Positions 1 to 7,463 of a stretch of 64,000 bases of DNA are shown piece after piece. Position numbers and translations under genes: made by a program. The notes beneath the pieces are model-generated. The model made no database searches and was not told the DNA's origin. It was given only the letters and a program-made list of their open reading frames with translations. This DNA comes from Pseudomonas anguilliseptica (GTDB lineage Bacteria > Pseudomonadota > Gammaproteobacteria > Pseudomonadales > Pseudomonadaceae). The DNA lies in NCBI RefSeq assembly GCF_021375795.1, contig NZ_JAEIOI010000001.1, positions 62,001 through 126,000 on the forward strand. The letters are read 5' to 3'. Within the stretch, counting starts at the first letter, position 1, and each line of letters opens with the position of its first letter.

Positions 1-377
1 CGCGCGGCCAGCAGCTCGCCGCAGACCACCGCGTCCTCGCCCGGCAGCATGGTGGTCAGGCCGTTGTTGCCCTGTTCGGCAATGGCCTTGGCGATCGGGT
101 CCGGCGAGTGGCCGAACATGGTGCCGGTGTCGCCCAGACAGAAGTCGATATATTCGTGGCCGTCGACGTCATAGAAGCGCGCACCCTTGGCCCGCTCGAC
201 GAACAGCGGCACCGGGGTCGACCAGTCGGCCATCCAGTGCATCGGCACGCCGCCGTACAGCGAGTTGCGCGCGCGTTCGGCCAGGGCCACGGATTTTGGG
301 TTGCGCGCGATAAAACGCTCACGCTCGCGCTGGGCGAAGGCTTCTACGGCGGATGGGCTGATACCACTGGCAGTCAT
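1..377 (-). CDS. Class III (PLP-dependent) aminotransferase / glutamate-1-semialdehyde aminomutase-like, N-terminal part
   Basis: Only the N-terminal ~125 residues are in the window; the gene runs off the left edge. It starts at ATG 377 (MTASGISPSAVEAF). The stretch YDVDGHEYIDFCLGDTGTMF followed by GHSPDPIAKAI is the N-terminal signature of the aspartate aminotransferase / GSA-aminomutase branch of class III aminotransferases. The PLP-binding lysine lies outside the window, so activity cannot be judged and the substrate is unknown. It is transcribed divergently from the SDR gene at 500, and the shared upstream region carries two identical palindromes. I infer one catabolic unit in which transaminase, dehydrogenase and the GntR regulator at 1391 are co-controlled. 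Confidence 0.85.
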   Translation of the reverse strand, partial: MTASGISPSAVEAFAQRERERFIARNPKSVALAERARNSLYGGVPMHWMADWSTPVPLFVERAKGARFYDVDGHEYIDFCLGDTGTMFGHSPDPIAKAIAEQGNNGLTTMLPGEDAVVCGELLAA

Positions 378-414
378 GTTGAACACCTCGTTCGAATATT
401 TGCACATGCTATTT

Positions 415-424
415 TGTGATCACA
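415..424. promoter_or_regulatory. Palindromic operator TGTGATCACA, copy 1
   Basis: Perfect 10-bp palindrome in an AT-rich context, 38 bp upstream of the aminotransferase start. The identical palindrome recurs at 478-487, with centres 63 bp apart (six turns of B-DNA). Two identical palindromes between divergent metabolic genes beside a GntR gene suggest GntR operators. Function is inferred. Confidence 0.6.
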
Positions 425-477
425 GAAAATTCAAGCGTTGGTTTAATACCGCTTTATTGCTAGATTATCGCCATATT

Positions 478-487
478 TGTGATCACA
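478..487. promoter_or_regulatory. Palindromic operator TGTGATCACA, copy 2
   Basis: Second copy of the palindrome, ending 12 bp before the SDR start codon and touching its AGGA ribosome binding site (487-490). A protein bound here would block SDR transcription or initiation. A GTG at 479 inside the palindrome could open the SDR frame earlier but is disfavoured. Confidence 0.6.
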
Positions 488-499
488 GGATGCTGCGTG

Positions 500-1270
500 A
501 TGGACTTCCAGCAACAGGTCGCGCTGATCAGTGGCGCGGGCAGTGAATCGGGTATTGGCCTGGCGATTGCCCGCCGCCTCGGCCGTGCCGGGGCACGGGT
601 GCTGTTGACGGCCAGCAGTGCGCGAGTCGAGCAACGGGTCGCGGAGTTATGCGCTGAAGGTATTCAAGCACGTGGTCGCGCTGCTGACCTGACTGATGAA
701 CAGCAGGTCGGCGAATTGCTCGACTGGGCGCAGGCGCAGTGGGGGCCGATCGATATTCTGGTGAACAATGCCGGCATGGCCATGCAAGGCAGCCCTGAGC
801 CGTTTGCCGAGTTGGCGAACATGGACCTGGCCACCTGGAATTTGTCCATCGCGCGGAACCTCGGCACGGCGTTTCTGCTCACCCGCGCGGTGCTGCCGGG
901 CATGCGGGCGCGCGGCTACGGGCGCATCGTCAATATCAGCTCGACCACCGGCACCCGTGGCAGCAACCCGGGTGAGGCGGCTTACAGTGCGGCCAAGGCC
1001 GGCATGCTCGGCCTGTCCATGGGCCTGGCGCTGGAAGTGGCCAGGCAGGGCATCACGGTCAACAGTGTGGCGCCGGGCTGGATCGCTACCGGTTCGAGCA
1101 CTGAAGAGGAGCAGCATGCGGCGCAGTACACCCCGCTAGGCCGTGCCGGTCGCCCCGAAGAAGTGACTGCCGCCGTGGCCTTTCTTGCGTCACCGGAAGC
1201 CAGTTACATCACTGGTGAAGTGCTGGTGGTGGATGGCGGGAACTGCCTGATCGAAAACAAGGCGCCGTGA
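500..1270 (+). CDS. SDR family NAD(P)-dependent oxidoreductase
   Basis: Classical short-chain dehydrogenase of 256 aa. It has a Rossmann glycine motif (GAGSESGIG, residues ~12-20), NNAG in mid-domain, the catalytic serine in NISSTTG and the YxxxK pair in YSAAK, and it ends with the family's usual ITGEVLVVDGG. It should oxidise or reduce a hydroxyl/keto substrate with NAD(P) in the cytoplasm; substrate unknown. The frame is open from GTG 479, but ATG 500 is preferred because AGGA lies nine bases upstream and the protein then begins MDFQQQVALISG, as SDRs normally do. It probably works with the divergent aminotransferase and answers to the GntR protein downstream. Confidence 0.9.
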   Translation: MDFQQQVALISGAGSESGIGLAIARRLGRAGARVLLTASSARVEQRVAELCAEGIQARGRAADLTDEQQVGELLDWAQAQWGPIDILVNNAGMAMQGSPEPFAELANMDLATWNLSIARNLGTAFLLTRAVLPGMRARGYGRIVNISSTTGTRGSNPGEAAYSAAKAGMLGLSMGLALEVARQGITVNSVAPGWIATGSSTEEEQHAAQYTPLGRAGRPEEVTAAVAFLASPEASYITGEVLVVDGGNCLIENKAP

Positions 1271-1287
1271 ACCAGTAGAATTCATTC

Positions 1288-1305
1288 CGCCGCTCAAGTG
1301 CGGCG
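1288..1305 (+). terminator. Short GC hairpin after the SDR gene
   Basis: CGCCGC - TCAAGT - GCGGCG forms a 6-bp stem 18 bases past the SDR stop, followed by CTCTTCGTT with only a weak T-rich tail. At best a partial terminator, so read-through to the GntR gene is likely. Confidence 0.35.
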
Positions 1306-1327
1306 CTCTTCGTTAGAAGGAATACCC

Positions 1328-1384
1328 ATGCGCAACTGCTCGCTGAGCCTCGCCCAACTCCCCGCGCCACCGCTGCGGGGCTGA
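1328..1384 (+). CDS. Possible 18-aa leader peptide upstream of the GntR gene
   Basis: A short frame, MRNCSLSLAQLPAPPLRG, has a strong Shine-Dalgarno (AAGGA at 1317-1321, six-base spacer) and stops six bases before the GntR start codon. The GntR gene has no convincing ribosome site of its own, so its translation may depend on ribosomes ending here. Nothing in the peptide (no amino-acid run) points to classical attenuation. Could be chance. Confidence 0.4.
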   Translation: MRNCSLSLAQLPAPPLRG

Positions 1385-1390
1385 ATCACC

Positions 1391-2047
1391 ATGGCCGACA
1401 ATCTGCAGGATCAGCTCTACCAAAAAATTCGTGAAGGCTTGCTGGCCGGGCGCTTCCAGCCTGGCGAGCGCTTGAAAATCCGTGACCTGGCGGCCGAGTG
1501 GGGCACCAGTCCGATGCCGGTACGCGCCGCTTTGCAGCGCCTGGTGGCCGAAGGCGCGCTGGAAGGTGAGCCACAGCGCTCGGTGCGGGTGCCGCCGATG
1601 ACCCGTGAGCGCTACGAGCATATCTTCCAGGTGCGCCTGGGCCTTGAAGGCCTGGCTGTGGAACTGGCCACCCCGCGCCTGACCCCCGCCGATCTGGCCG
1701 CGTTGCGTGACTGCGTGGCGCGCATGGATCAGGCCATCGAACAGCGGCAGATCCAGGCGTACCTGAATGCCAACAGCCAGTTTCACCTGCACCTCTACAG
1801 CGCTTGCGGTAACCCGGTGTTGCTGCGCAGCATCGAATCGTTGTGGTTGCAGGTCGGGCCCTTTTTCAACCGCCTGTTCACCGGCGCCGACCTGTCGCTG
1901 CGGTTGAATGACTTTCATGAAGACGCCTTCACCGCCATCGAGGCGGGCGATGCCAAAGGCGCGCGTCAGGCCATGGAGCAGGACCTGCTCTACTTCGCAC
2001 GTTTTCTGCTCAACCTGCTCGATCTGGAACAGGGCCAACAGCGTTAG
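1391..2047 (+). CDS. GntR family transcriptional regulator, FadR subfamily (FCD domain)
   Basis: 218 aa. Residues ~5-70 form a GntR winged helix (LYQKIREGLLAGRFQPGERL, then RDLAAEWGTSPMPVRAALQRL with the recognition helix). Residues ~80-205 are an all-helical FCD effector domain with the usual histidines (NSQFHLHLY). Such proteins are usually repressors of neighbouring acid or sugar catabolic genes, released by the substrate. It lies downstream of the SDR gene in the same direction. The two TGTGATCACA palindromes at 415 and 478 are its most likely operators (inferred). Initiation at ATG 1391 may be coupled to the small upstream frame. Confidence 0.88.
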   Translation: MADNLQDQLYQKIREGLLAGRFQPGERLKIRDLAAEWGTSPMPVRAALQRLVAEGALEGEPQRSVRVPPMTRERYEHIFQVRLGLEGLAVELATPRLTPADLAALRDCVARMDQAIEQRQIQAYLNANSQFHLHLYSACGNPVLLRSIESLWLQVGPFFNRLFTGADLSLRLNDFHEDAFTAIEAGDAKGARQAMEQDLLYFARFLLNLLDLEQGQQR

Positions 2048-2118
2048 GCTTCTGACAGCGCGATGGTCGACAACTACACTGAGGCGACTCCGATACTGCG
2101 GGACAAGGACTTCTTCCC

Positions 2119-3723
2119 ATGCTGGATTACGGCAGCAAGCGTTTTTTGATCGTCGATGACTTTTCCGATTTCCGCAGCTCGCTGAAAGCCATGCTGCGGG
2201 ACATGGGCGCGCGCGATGTGGACACCGCCGACCGTGGCGAAGAGGCCATCAGCCTGTGCCGCAACAAGCGTTACGACATCATCCTGCACGACTACAACCT
2301 CGGTGGCGGCAAGAATGGCCAGCAGGTGCTGGAAGAGCTGATTGCCGGCAAGCTGATCAGCCACCAGTGCATCTTTGTCATGGTCACTGCCGAAAGCAGC
2401 CAGGCCATGGTCCTCAGTGCGCTTGAGCATGAGCCGGATGCCTACCTGACCAAACCCTTCAACCGCGCCAGCCTCGATCAGCGGCTGGACAAGCTGGTGG
2501 AGCGCAAAACTGCGCTCAAGGGCATTCTCCAGGGCCTCGACAAGCAGGACCCGACCGCCGTGCTGGCTGCCTGCAAGACCCTCAGCCAGCAGGACAAACG
2601 CTACCTGCCGCTGTGCCAGCGCTACCAGGCCACGGCGCTGCGCGAGCTGGGCCGGCTGGATGAGCTGGAGCAACTGCTCAATGGCGTATTGGCCGAACGC
2701 CCGTTGCCCTGGGCACAGGTGGCGTTGGCCAGCCTGCTGCACAAGCGCGGCGACTTGAGCCGCGCGCAGAGCCTCTACGAAAAGGGTTTGCAGCTGTTTC
2801 CGATGATGCCGGCGCTGTATGACGGCCTGGCCGCCGTGCTGCTGGCCCTGGGCGACAGCCAGCGCGCCCAGCAGGCCCTGGAAGATGCCGTTAAGCTCGC
2901 GCCGTTGGCGATCCGCAGGCAGATGCAACTGGGCAAGTTGGCTCTCGATAACCAGGACTATGACAGTGCTGGCAAGGCCTACCGCCAAGCCATGGAACAG
3001 GGCCGCACCTCGAAATTCAAAAGTCCGGAAAACTACCTTGGTCTGGCCCAGGCGATCACCGCCCAGGCCGGTGATGGCGCGCTCGACAAGCGCTTGCAGA
3101 TCGAGATCAACCAGGCCCTCGGTGAGCTGGACAAAACCTACAGCAATGACCCCAACGTGCAGCTGCGTTCGCGCCTGGCCATGGCCAGCAGCCTGATGAA
3201 ATCCGGCGAGCCGAAAAAGGCCGCACAACTTGCCGCCGAAGCGGCCGCCGCGCTGGCCAGCCTACCGCAGCTGTTCGCCGCTGATGCCGCGCTCAGCGTG
3301 GCCAGTCAGCTGCGCGCCCTGGGCCAGAGCGAGGCCAGCGACACCCTGCTGAAAACCTGCGTCGAGGCCTATGGCGACGATCCGCAGGTGATGCAGGGCG
3401 TGGCCCGACAGACCGATAACAGCGACATTCTTTCCGGCGGCAAGGAAGCCGTCGAGCTCAACCGCCAGGGCGTGCGCTGCTACCAGCAAAAGCAATTCGA
3501 TGAGGCGCTCAAGCTGTTCCGTCAGGCCTTTGCCTTACAGCCGAAGAACATCAGCATTGCCCTCAACACTGCGCAATCGCTGCTGCAGTCGGCGGGTAGC
3601 GAAATAGCCCCGGCCTTGCTGGAGGAATGTCGGCGCTGCCTGGAGATGGCCAGTCACATGCCGGCCACCGATGCCCGGCATGCGCGTTACCTGCAACTGC
3701 AGCGGCGGGCGTCCGGTCAATGA
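2119..3723 (+). CDS. Response regulator receiver fused to TPR repeats
   Basis: 534 aa. The N-terminal CheY-like receiver has the acid pair D13/D14, phospho-acceptor D58 (ILHDYN), T90 and K112 (YLTKPF), so it looks phosphorylatable. From ~150 to the end the protein is helical with tetratricopeptide-like repeats (for example LASLLHKRGDLSRAQSLYEKGL, cut here for length in meaning only: A/G-rich helix pairs at ~195-300 and ~440-480). There is no DNA-binding or enzymatic domain, so output is presumably by protein-protein contact. The stop overlaps the start of the kinase-like gene at 3720 by four bases, indicating translational coupling and a cognate pair. No signal peptide; cytoplasmic. Confidence 0.85.
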   Translation: MLDYGSKRFLIVDDFSDFRSSLKAMLRDMGARDVDTADRGEEAISLCRNKRYDIILHDYNLGGGKNGQQVLEELIAGKLISHQCIFVMVTAESSQAMVLSALEHEPDAYLTKPFNRASLDQRLDKLVERKTALKGILQGLDKQDPTAVLAACKTLSQQDKRYLPLCQRYQATALRELGRLDELEQLLNGVLAERPLPWAQVALASLLHKRGDLSRAQSLYEKGLQLFPMMPALYDGLAAVLLALGDSQRAQQALEDAVKLAPLAIRRQMQLGKLALDNQDYDSAGKAYRQAMEQGRTSKFKSPENYLGLAQAITAQAGDGALDKRLQIEINQALGELDKTYSNDPNVQLRSRLAMASSLMKSGEPKKAAQLAAEAAAALASLPQLFAADAALSVASQLRALGQSEASDTLLKTCVEAYGDDPQVMQGVARQTDNSDILSGGKEAVELNRQGVRCYQQKQFDEALKLFRQAFALQPKNISIALNTAQSLLQSAGSEIAPALLEECRRCLEMASHMPATDARHARYLQLQRRASGQ

Positions 3724-4412
3724 GTGAAATTCCCGGTGGGCTGGATTTTTCCACGGTGATCGCCTCTACCGTGCACGACATGAAAAACTCCCTGGCCATG
3801 CTTACCCGCGCCCACGCGCAGTGGCAGGCGCAGCTGCCAGCCGAGCAACAAGCGGTGGCCGAGCTGGGCGTGATCGACTACGAGTTTGCCCGCCTCAACG
3901 GCATGCTGGTGCAGTTGCTCGGCCTGTATAAGCTCGGCGTCAACCAACTGCCCATGCGTCCCGGTTATCACGAGGTCGAGGATTTTCTCCAGGCCCAGCT
4001 GGCCCGCCATTATGAAGTGCTGCAAAGCCGCCAGATCAGCGCCCGCTGTGAAGTGGAAAGCTTCGACCTGATGGGTTTCTTCGATCAGGAACTGCTCGGC
4101 TCGGTGGTCGCCAACATCATCACCAACTCCATCCGCTACGCCCACAGCGCTCTGCTGATCAAAGCCTGGGAGGAAAACGGGCAACTGGTGCTGGCGATCT
4201 GCGACGACGGCCAGGGCTACCCCGAGGAAATGCTCGATCAGCAATCCAACTACGTCCTCGGCCTCAAACACAGCACCGGCAGCACCGGCCTGGGCCTGTA
4301 CTTCGCCGGCCGCATCGCCGAACTGCACGAACGCCAAGGCCTGCGCGGGCATATCGAACTGGCCAACGGCGCGCCACTGGGTGGCGGGGTGTTCAGGATT
4401 TATCTGCCCTGA
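3720..4412 (+). CDS. Sensor-less histidine kinase (HATPase domain), partner of the receiver-TPR protein
   Basis: 230 aa from ATG 3720, which overlaps the preceding stop. An H-box-like VHDMKNSL lies at residues ~18-25, followed by a short helical dimerisation region. The HATPase fold has an N box (NIITNSIRYAHS), G1 box (DDGQGYPEEM) and G2 box (GSTGLGLYFAGRIAELH). There is no transmembrane, PAS or other input domain, so it must receive its signal from another protein, perhaps through the TPR region of its partner. A longer in-frame start at 3627 lies wholly inside the upstream gene and is rejected. Confidence 0.82.
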   Translation: MSEIPGGLDFSTVIASTVHDMKNSLAMLTRAHAQWQAQLPAEQQAVAELGVIDYEFARLNGMLVQLLGLYKLGVNQLPMRPGYHEVEDFLQAQLARHYEVLQSRQISARCEVESFDLMGFFDQELLGSVVANIITNSIRYAHSALLIKAWEENGQLVLAICDDGQGYPEEMLDQQSNYVLGLKHSTGSTGLGLYFAGRIAELHERQGLRGHIELANGAPLGGGVFRIYLP

Positions 4413-4421
4413 GTCGAGCCG

Positions 4422-4874
4422 TCAGTCGCTGGCGGGCACCTGCTCAGGCCAGGCTGTTCTCGGCAGCCCCAGGTGCGGCAGCCAGTCGGCGGGGTGCTGG
4501 GGTACTTTCTGCTCCGGCCAGTTGTGCGGGCCGCAGCGCTTGGCAAAGCTGCGGGCTTGTTTTGACCAGCTACGGTAGGCGTCCTCGCCGGCCAGCCCGG
4601 GCGCATTTTCCAAGCGCACCGAGTCGGTTGCGGCGTTGTACAGCTTCTCGGCGCTGTGCAGGCAGTGGGTGTAGGTGCGGTTATCCATGGCCCTGTATGC
4701 GGAGGGTTGTTCGCGTAGCCACTCGGTCACGTGCCAGCTTGCGCCTATCAACAGTACCGTGATCGTACAGATGGCCAGCATCATGCCGAACAGCGCGAAG
4801 GGAATCAGCGCAACCAATTGCCTGCGTAGTGATTGCGGCAGTTGCCGCCAAATGCCTTGCCAGTTGTTGGCCAC
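4422..4874 (-). CDS. Hypothetical single-pass membrane protein
   Basis: 150 aa, family not recognised. A basic N-terminus (residues 1-20) is followed by one strong membrane segment (about 22-45, VALIPFALFGMMLAICTITV) and a soluble, probably periplasmic tail with two cysteines (in THCLHS and KRCGPHN) that could pair there. It converges with the kinase gene at 4412 and lies 14 bases after the SUKH gene on the same strand, so the two are probably co-transcribed. No function is proposed. Confidence 0.6.
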   Translation of the reverse strand: MANNWQGIWRQLPQSLRRQLVALIPFALFGMMLAICTITVLLIGASWHVTEWLREQPSAYRAMDNRTYTHCLHSAEKLYNAATDSVRLENAPGLAGEDAYRSWSKQARSFAKRCGPHNWPEQKVPQHPADWLPHLGLPRTAWPEQVPASD

Positions 4875-4888
4875 CTCTAGTCAGCCAC

Positions 4889-5299
4889 TCAGCTTTCCAG
4901 CCAGACGTCACGCACCCAGTGCCAGACCGATTCCCAGCTTTCGTCTTCATTGATTTCGCCGGTTTCCGCTTCCCAGAGCAGTACGGTGCCGTCTTCTTCA
5001 ACCACGTAGTAGTTGCCGTGGTCTTCGCACAGCGGCACGAACTCGCGCGGTACACCAATGTCCCAGGCGTATGAGGCGACTTCCGGTAGATAGGTGTGGG
5101 ACTGCGGATCGCTGGCAGTGACGGGTTCCAGTCGGCCGTAAACCACGTCGCTGACCGTCAGGAGGAATTCACGCAAGCCGAAGGGCAGGTGAATAAGGAT
5201 CTGCTCCTGAATCTCCACTAGGATTTCTTCATCCGGCAGCTCCAGCGGGACGGGCACCGGCTCGTTGAGTTCGCGCAACTGTTCGATGACTTCTTCCAC
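4889..5299 (-). CDS. SMI1/KNR4 (SUKH) family protein
   Basis: 136 aa, acidic. The pattern of LPFGLREFLLTVSDVV, then a YLPEVASYAWDIGVP strand-turn segment, NYYVVEEDGTVLLWE and a tryptophan-rich C-terminus (WESVWHWVRDVW) matches the SMI1/KNR4 (SUKH) fold. SUKH proteins are often immunity proteins to secreted toxins, but many conserved single-copy members in pseudomonads are housekeeping proteins of unknown role. No toxin gene is nearby, so an immunity role is not supported here. It is likely the first gene of a two-gene unit with the membrane protein at 4422. Confidence 0.75.
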   Translation of the reverse strand: MEEVIEQLRELNEPVPVPLELPDEEILVEIQEQILIHLPFGLREFLLTVSDVVYGRLEPVTASDPQSHTYLPEVASYAWDIGVPREFVPLCEDHGNYYVVEEDGTVLLWEAETGEINEDESWESVWHWVRDVWLES

Positions 5300-5430
5300 G
5301 GGTGTGCCTCTTTTTGCGGGTAATACGGGAGCGTCTTATACCCTAGACGGGTCTAAGCAAAAAGCTGGCAAAGTGCTATCGTCCAGCATAACGGTGTGTC
5401 AATTTTAAAACGCCAAAAAATGGTCTTGTT

Positions 5431-6006
5431 ATGAAAAGCCAAGCGCAAGAATCCGAAGACGGTGTACTCAGTGAGGAAGAGCGCCTGCAGTTGCTGACCC
5501 GTGCCGGCCAGCGCAATCGCCTGTTCCTCCTGGCGCTGGGCGGGGTGCTGGGCAGTCTGATGCTGCTGTCGGTGGGATTGAATCTCTACGGACTGTTCAG
5601 TGCCGGCGATGAGTCGCGGATTCAGGCGCTGGAGCAGCAGGTGCAACGGCTTGAGCAGCAGTTGCAGGTGCAGCAGAGCACGCTGAGCAATCAGGAAGAG
5701 TTGCTGGCCAGTCAGCAGGCGTCGCAACTGACCGGGCTGTTCGAGCGGGCGGAAAACCCGGACAGCATCGCGCAGGTGAGCAAGGTGCTGCAGGCCCAGG
5801 AACGTGATTATCAGCAGGTGATGCAGGGGCTGAAGGCCGGGATGCGTGATCTGGCCGATATGCTGCCGGGTTCGCGCAGCTGGCTGGCGGATTACAACGA
5901 AATGATCGACCGCGCCCAGCTCAATAGCCGCAAGCGCAGCGAGGAAATCCAGGCCTGGAGTGACAAGGCTCGGCAGCCGCCCGGTGCGGCTGTCGACCCA
6001 GGTTGA
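5431..6006 (+). CDS. Hypothetical membrane protein with coiled coil
   Basis: 191 aa, not recognised. A charged N-terminal tail of ~28 residues is followed by one membrane helix (about 30-55, LFLLALGGVLGSLMLLSVGLN), then a heptad-rich coiled coil (about 62-100, many Q/E/L residues: LEQQVQRLEQQLQ) and a helical tail. Topology is N-in with the coiled coil outside. The upstream 130 bases are AT-rich and divergent from the SUKH gene, so it has its own promoter region. Coiled-coil inner-membrane proteins of this shape often scaffold envelope machines, but no partner is visible. Confidence 0.65.
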   Translation: MKSQAQESEDGVLSEEERLQLLTRAGQRNRLFLLALGGVLGSLMLLSVGLNLYGLFSAGDESRIQALEQQVQRLEQQLQVQQSTLSNQEELLASQQASQLTGLFERAENPDSIAQVSKVLQAQERDYQQVMQGLKAGMRDLADMLPGSRSWLADYNEMIDRAQLNSRKRSEEIQAWSDKARQPPGAAVDPG

Positions 6007-6010
6007 GGCG

Positions 6011-6379
6011 TTAGCCCATGTGGTAGAACGCCAGCTTGTTGCCATCCAGATCGCGGAAGTAGGCGCCATAGAACCCCGGAATGCGTTCGCCGGGTGCGCC
6101 TTCGCAGTGGCCGCCCAGTTCGATGGCTTTGGTGTAGAGCTTGTCCACCCCATCGCGTGAGCCGCCGGGCAGGGCGATCATCTGGCCATTGCCCGGGGTG
6201 GGTGCTTGTTTGTCATAGGGCAGGCAGACGGCAAACATCGGTTGCCCCTTGGCGATGCCGTAGAAGGCAATGCGTCCCAGATCCATGACTACCCTGGCAC
6301 CCAGCTCAGCCAGCAAGGGGGTGTAGAAGGACTTGGCTTTTTCCATGTCAGTGGTGCCAACCGTGGTGTATCCGATCAT
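6011..6379 (-). CDS. VOC family (glyoxalase/bleomycin-resistance fold) protein
   Basis: 122 aa, one vicinal-oxygen-chelate domain: MIGYTTVGTTDMEKAKSFYTPLL opens the first beta-alpha unit and FRDLDGNKLAFYHMG is the standard C-terminal strand. These small proteins bind a divalent metal and act as lyases, dioxygenases or drug binders. The metal ligands are not obvious by eye and the substrate is unknown. It converges with the coiled-coil gene (4-bp gap) and is separated from the Tim44-like gene on the same strand by a strong terminator. Confidence 0.85.
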   Translation of the reverse strand: MIGYTTVGTTDMEKAKSFYTPLLAELGARVVMDLGRIAFYGIAKGQPMFAVCLPYDKQAPTPGNGQMIALPGGSRDGVDKLYTKAIELGGHCEGAPGERIPGFYGAYFRDLDGNKLAFYHMG

Positions 6380-6470
6380 TGCTCAGGCCTCATGGTGGTT
6401 ATCCTGAGCAGCAGAGTGCACCTTGGGCGAGGCGCGCGCCAGCCCATGCGTTTGCTGAATGATGGACAAA

Positions 6471-6500
6471 GAAAACCCGGGACATGCCCGGGTTTTCTTT
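6471..6500 (-). terminator. Rho-independent terminator of the Tim44-like gene
   Basis: Perfect 11-bp stem (GAAAACCCGGG / CCCGGGTTTTC) with a five-base loop. T-rich runs follow on both strands, so it could act in both directions. By position it ends the minus-strand transcript of the gene at 6514. Confidence 0.85.
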
Positions 6501-6513
6501 ATTGCAGCAGGTA

Positions 6514-7359
6514 TCAGCCGTTCTGGCGGATACCGGCCACCAGCCACGGCTGGTTATCGCCGACGGCCCGCTCCAGGCGCCAGCTTTCGCTGAACACTTC
6601 GCCTTGGTCGAAGCGCGAGGTCTTGGCCACGCCGGTGAAGGTCAGGGTGGCGACGGTCTTGTCGCTGAGGTCATCTACGCCATCCAGCTGCACGTCGAGG
6701 TTGTCGACGTAGGTGGACTGGAAGCCATCACCCAGGTCGGCGCGTTCGCGGCGCAGGAAATCCAGCAGCTGCGGGGTGACGAACTCGGCGATCTTGTCCA
6801 TCTCGTTGGCATCCCAGTGCTGTTGCAGGCTGAGGAAGTGCTCGCGACCGGCGCTGACAAAGCTCTGCTCGTTGAACCAGGCTGGAGCGTTGATCACCGG
6901 TTTGATTGCGGCGGCGCTGTTGTTGCCGCCGAAGATCGACGCCGGGGCTGCCGGCATTTCACGCTGCATTGGCGCGCCGTTGGCTGTCGCCGGGCTGGCT
7001 TGCTGGCGACGGGCGGCGAGGAAGCGGAACAGCAGGAAAGCGATCAGGCCAAAGATCAGCATGTCCATGATCTGCAGGCCTTCGAAGCCGTCACCCATAA
7101 ACATCGAGGCCAGCAGGCCACCGGCGGCCAGACCGGCCAATGGGCCCAACCACTTCGAGGCACCGCTGGCTGCTGCAGGCTGACGGCCGGCCGCTGCAGG
7201 TGCTGCGCTTTGCTGGGCTGGCGCTTGGCGCGCCTGATGGCTAGGGGCGGAGCCGAAGGATTTGCCGCCGCCCATACGCTTGGCTTCGGCGTCAAAACTC
7301 ATGGTGGTCAGTCCCAGGCTGAGGAACATGGCCAGGGCGATGCTAAGGAAACGCTGCAT
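6514..7359 (-). CDS. Tim44-like domain membrane protein
   Basis: 281 aa from ATG 7359, chosen because MQRFLSIALAMFLSLGLTTM then gives a proper signal sequence and a purine-rich site (AAGAGACAG) precedes it; a longer frame from 7410 is less likely. After the signal come a low-complexity Ala/Gln/Pro segment (~30-75), a membrane pair (~78-125) and a C-terminal Tim44-like domain (~160-281, with the typical LTFTGVAKTSRFDQGEVFSESWRL-type strands, abbreviated). Bacterial Tim44-like proteins are inner-membrane proteins of poorly known role. It stands alone between a terminator and the TetR gene. Confidence 0.8.
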   Translation of the reverse strand: MQRFLSIALAMFLSLGLTTMSFDAEAKRMGGGKSFGSAPSHQARQAPAQQSAAPAAAGRQPAAASGASKWLGPLAGLAAGGLLASMFMGDGFEGLQIMDMLIFGLIAFLLFRFLAARRQQASPATANGAPMQREMPAAPASIFGGNNSAAAIKPVINAPAWFNEQSFVSAGREHFLSLQQHWDANEMDKIAEFVTPQLLDFLRRERADLGDGFQSTYVDNLDVQLDGVDDLSDKTVATLTFTGVAKTSRFDQGEVFSESWRLERAVGDNQPWLVAGIRQNG

Positions 7360-7463
7360 GGTTAGCTGTCTCTTGGTGATTGGATCTACGCGCGGCATCT
7401 TGCCCGCCACGATCGCTGCTGGCTAGCCATAGAATGTTTCCAGCTTTTGCCCGTGCGCCTGAG

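Noticed and set aside
415..487. TGTGATCACA as CRP/Vfr sites
   Set aside because: CRP-type sites need TGTGA-N6-TCACA; here the half-sites are joined without a spacer, which does not fit a CRP dimer.
1313..2038. 241-aa open frame on the minus strand across the GntR gene
   Set aside because: Shadow frame: the plus strand encodes a clear GntR/FCD protein and the minus translation has low-complexity Gln/His/Gly composition typical of antisense high-GC DNA.
2074..3228. 384-aa minus-strand frame across the receiver-TPR gene
   Set aside because: Antisense of a gene with intact receiver residues; no recognisable domain.
4889..5299. SUKH protein as the immunity half of a toxin system
   Set aside because: No toxin, T6SS or CDI gene in the neighbourhood; it pairs only with a small membrane protein.
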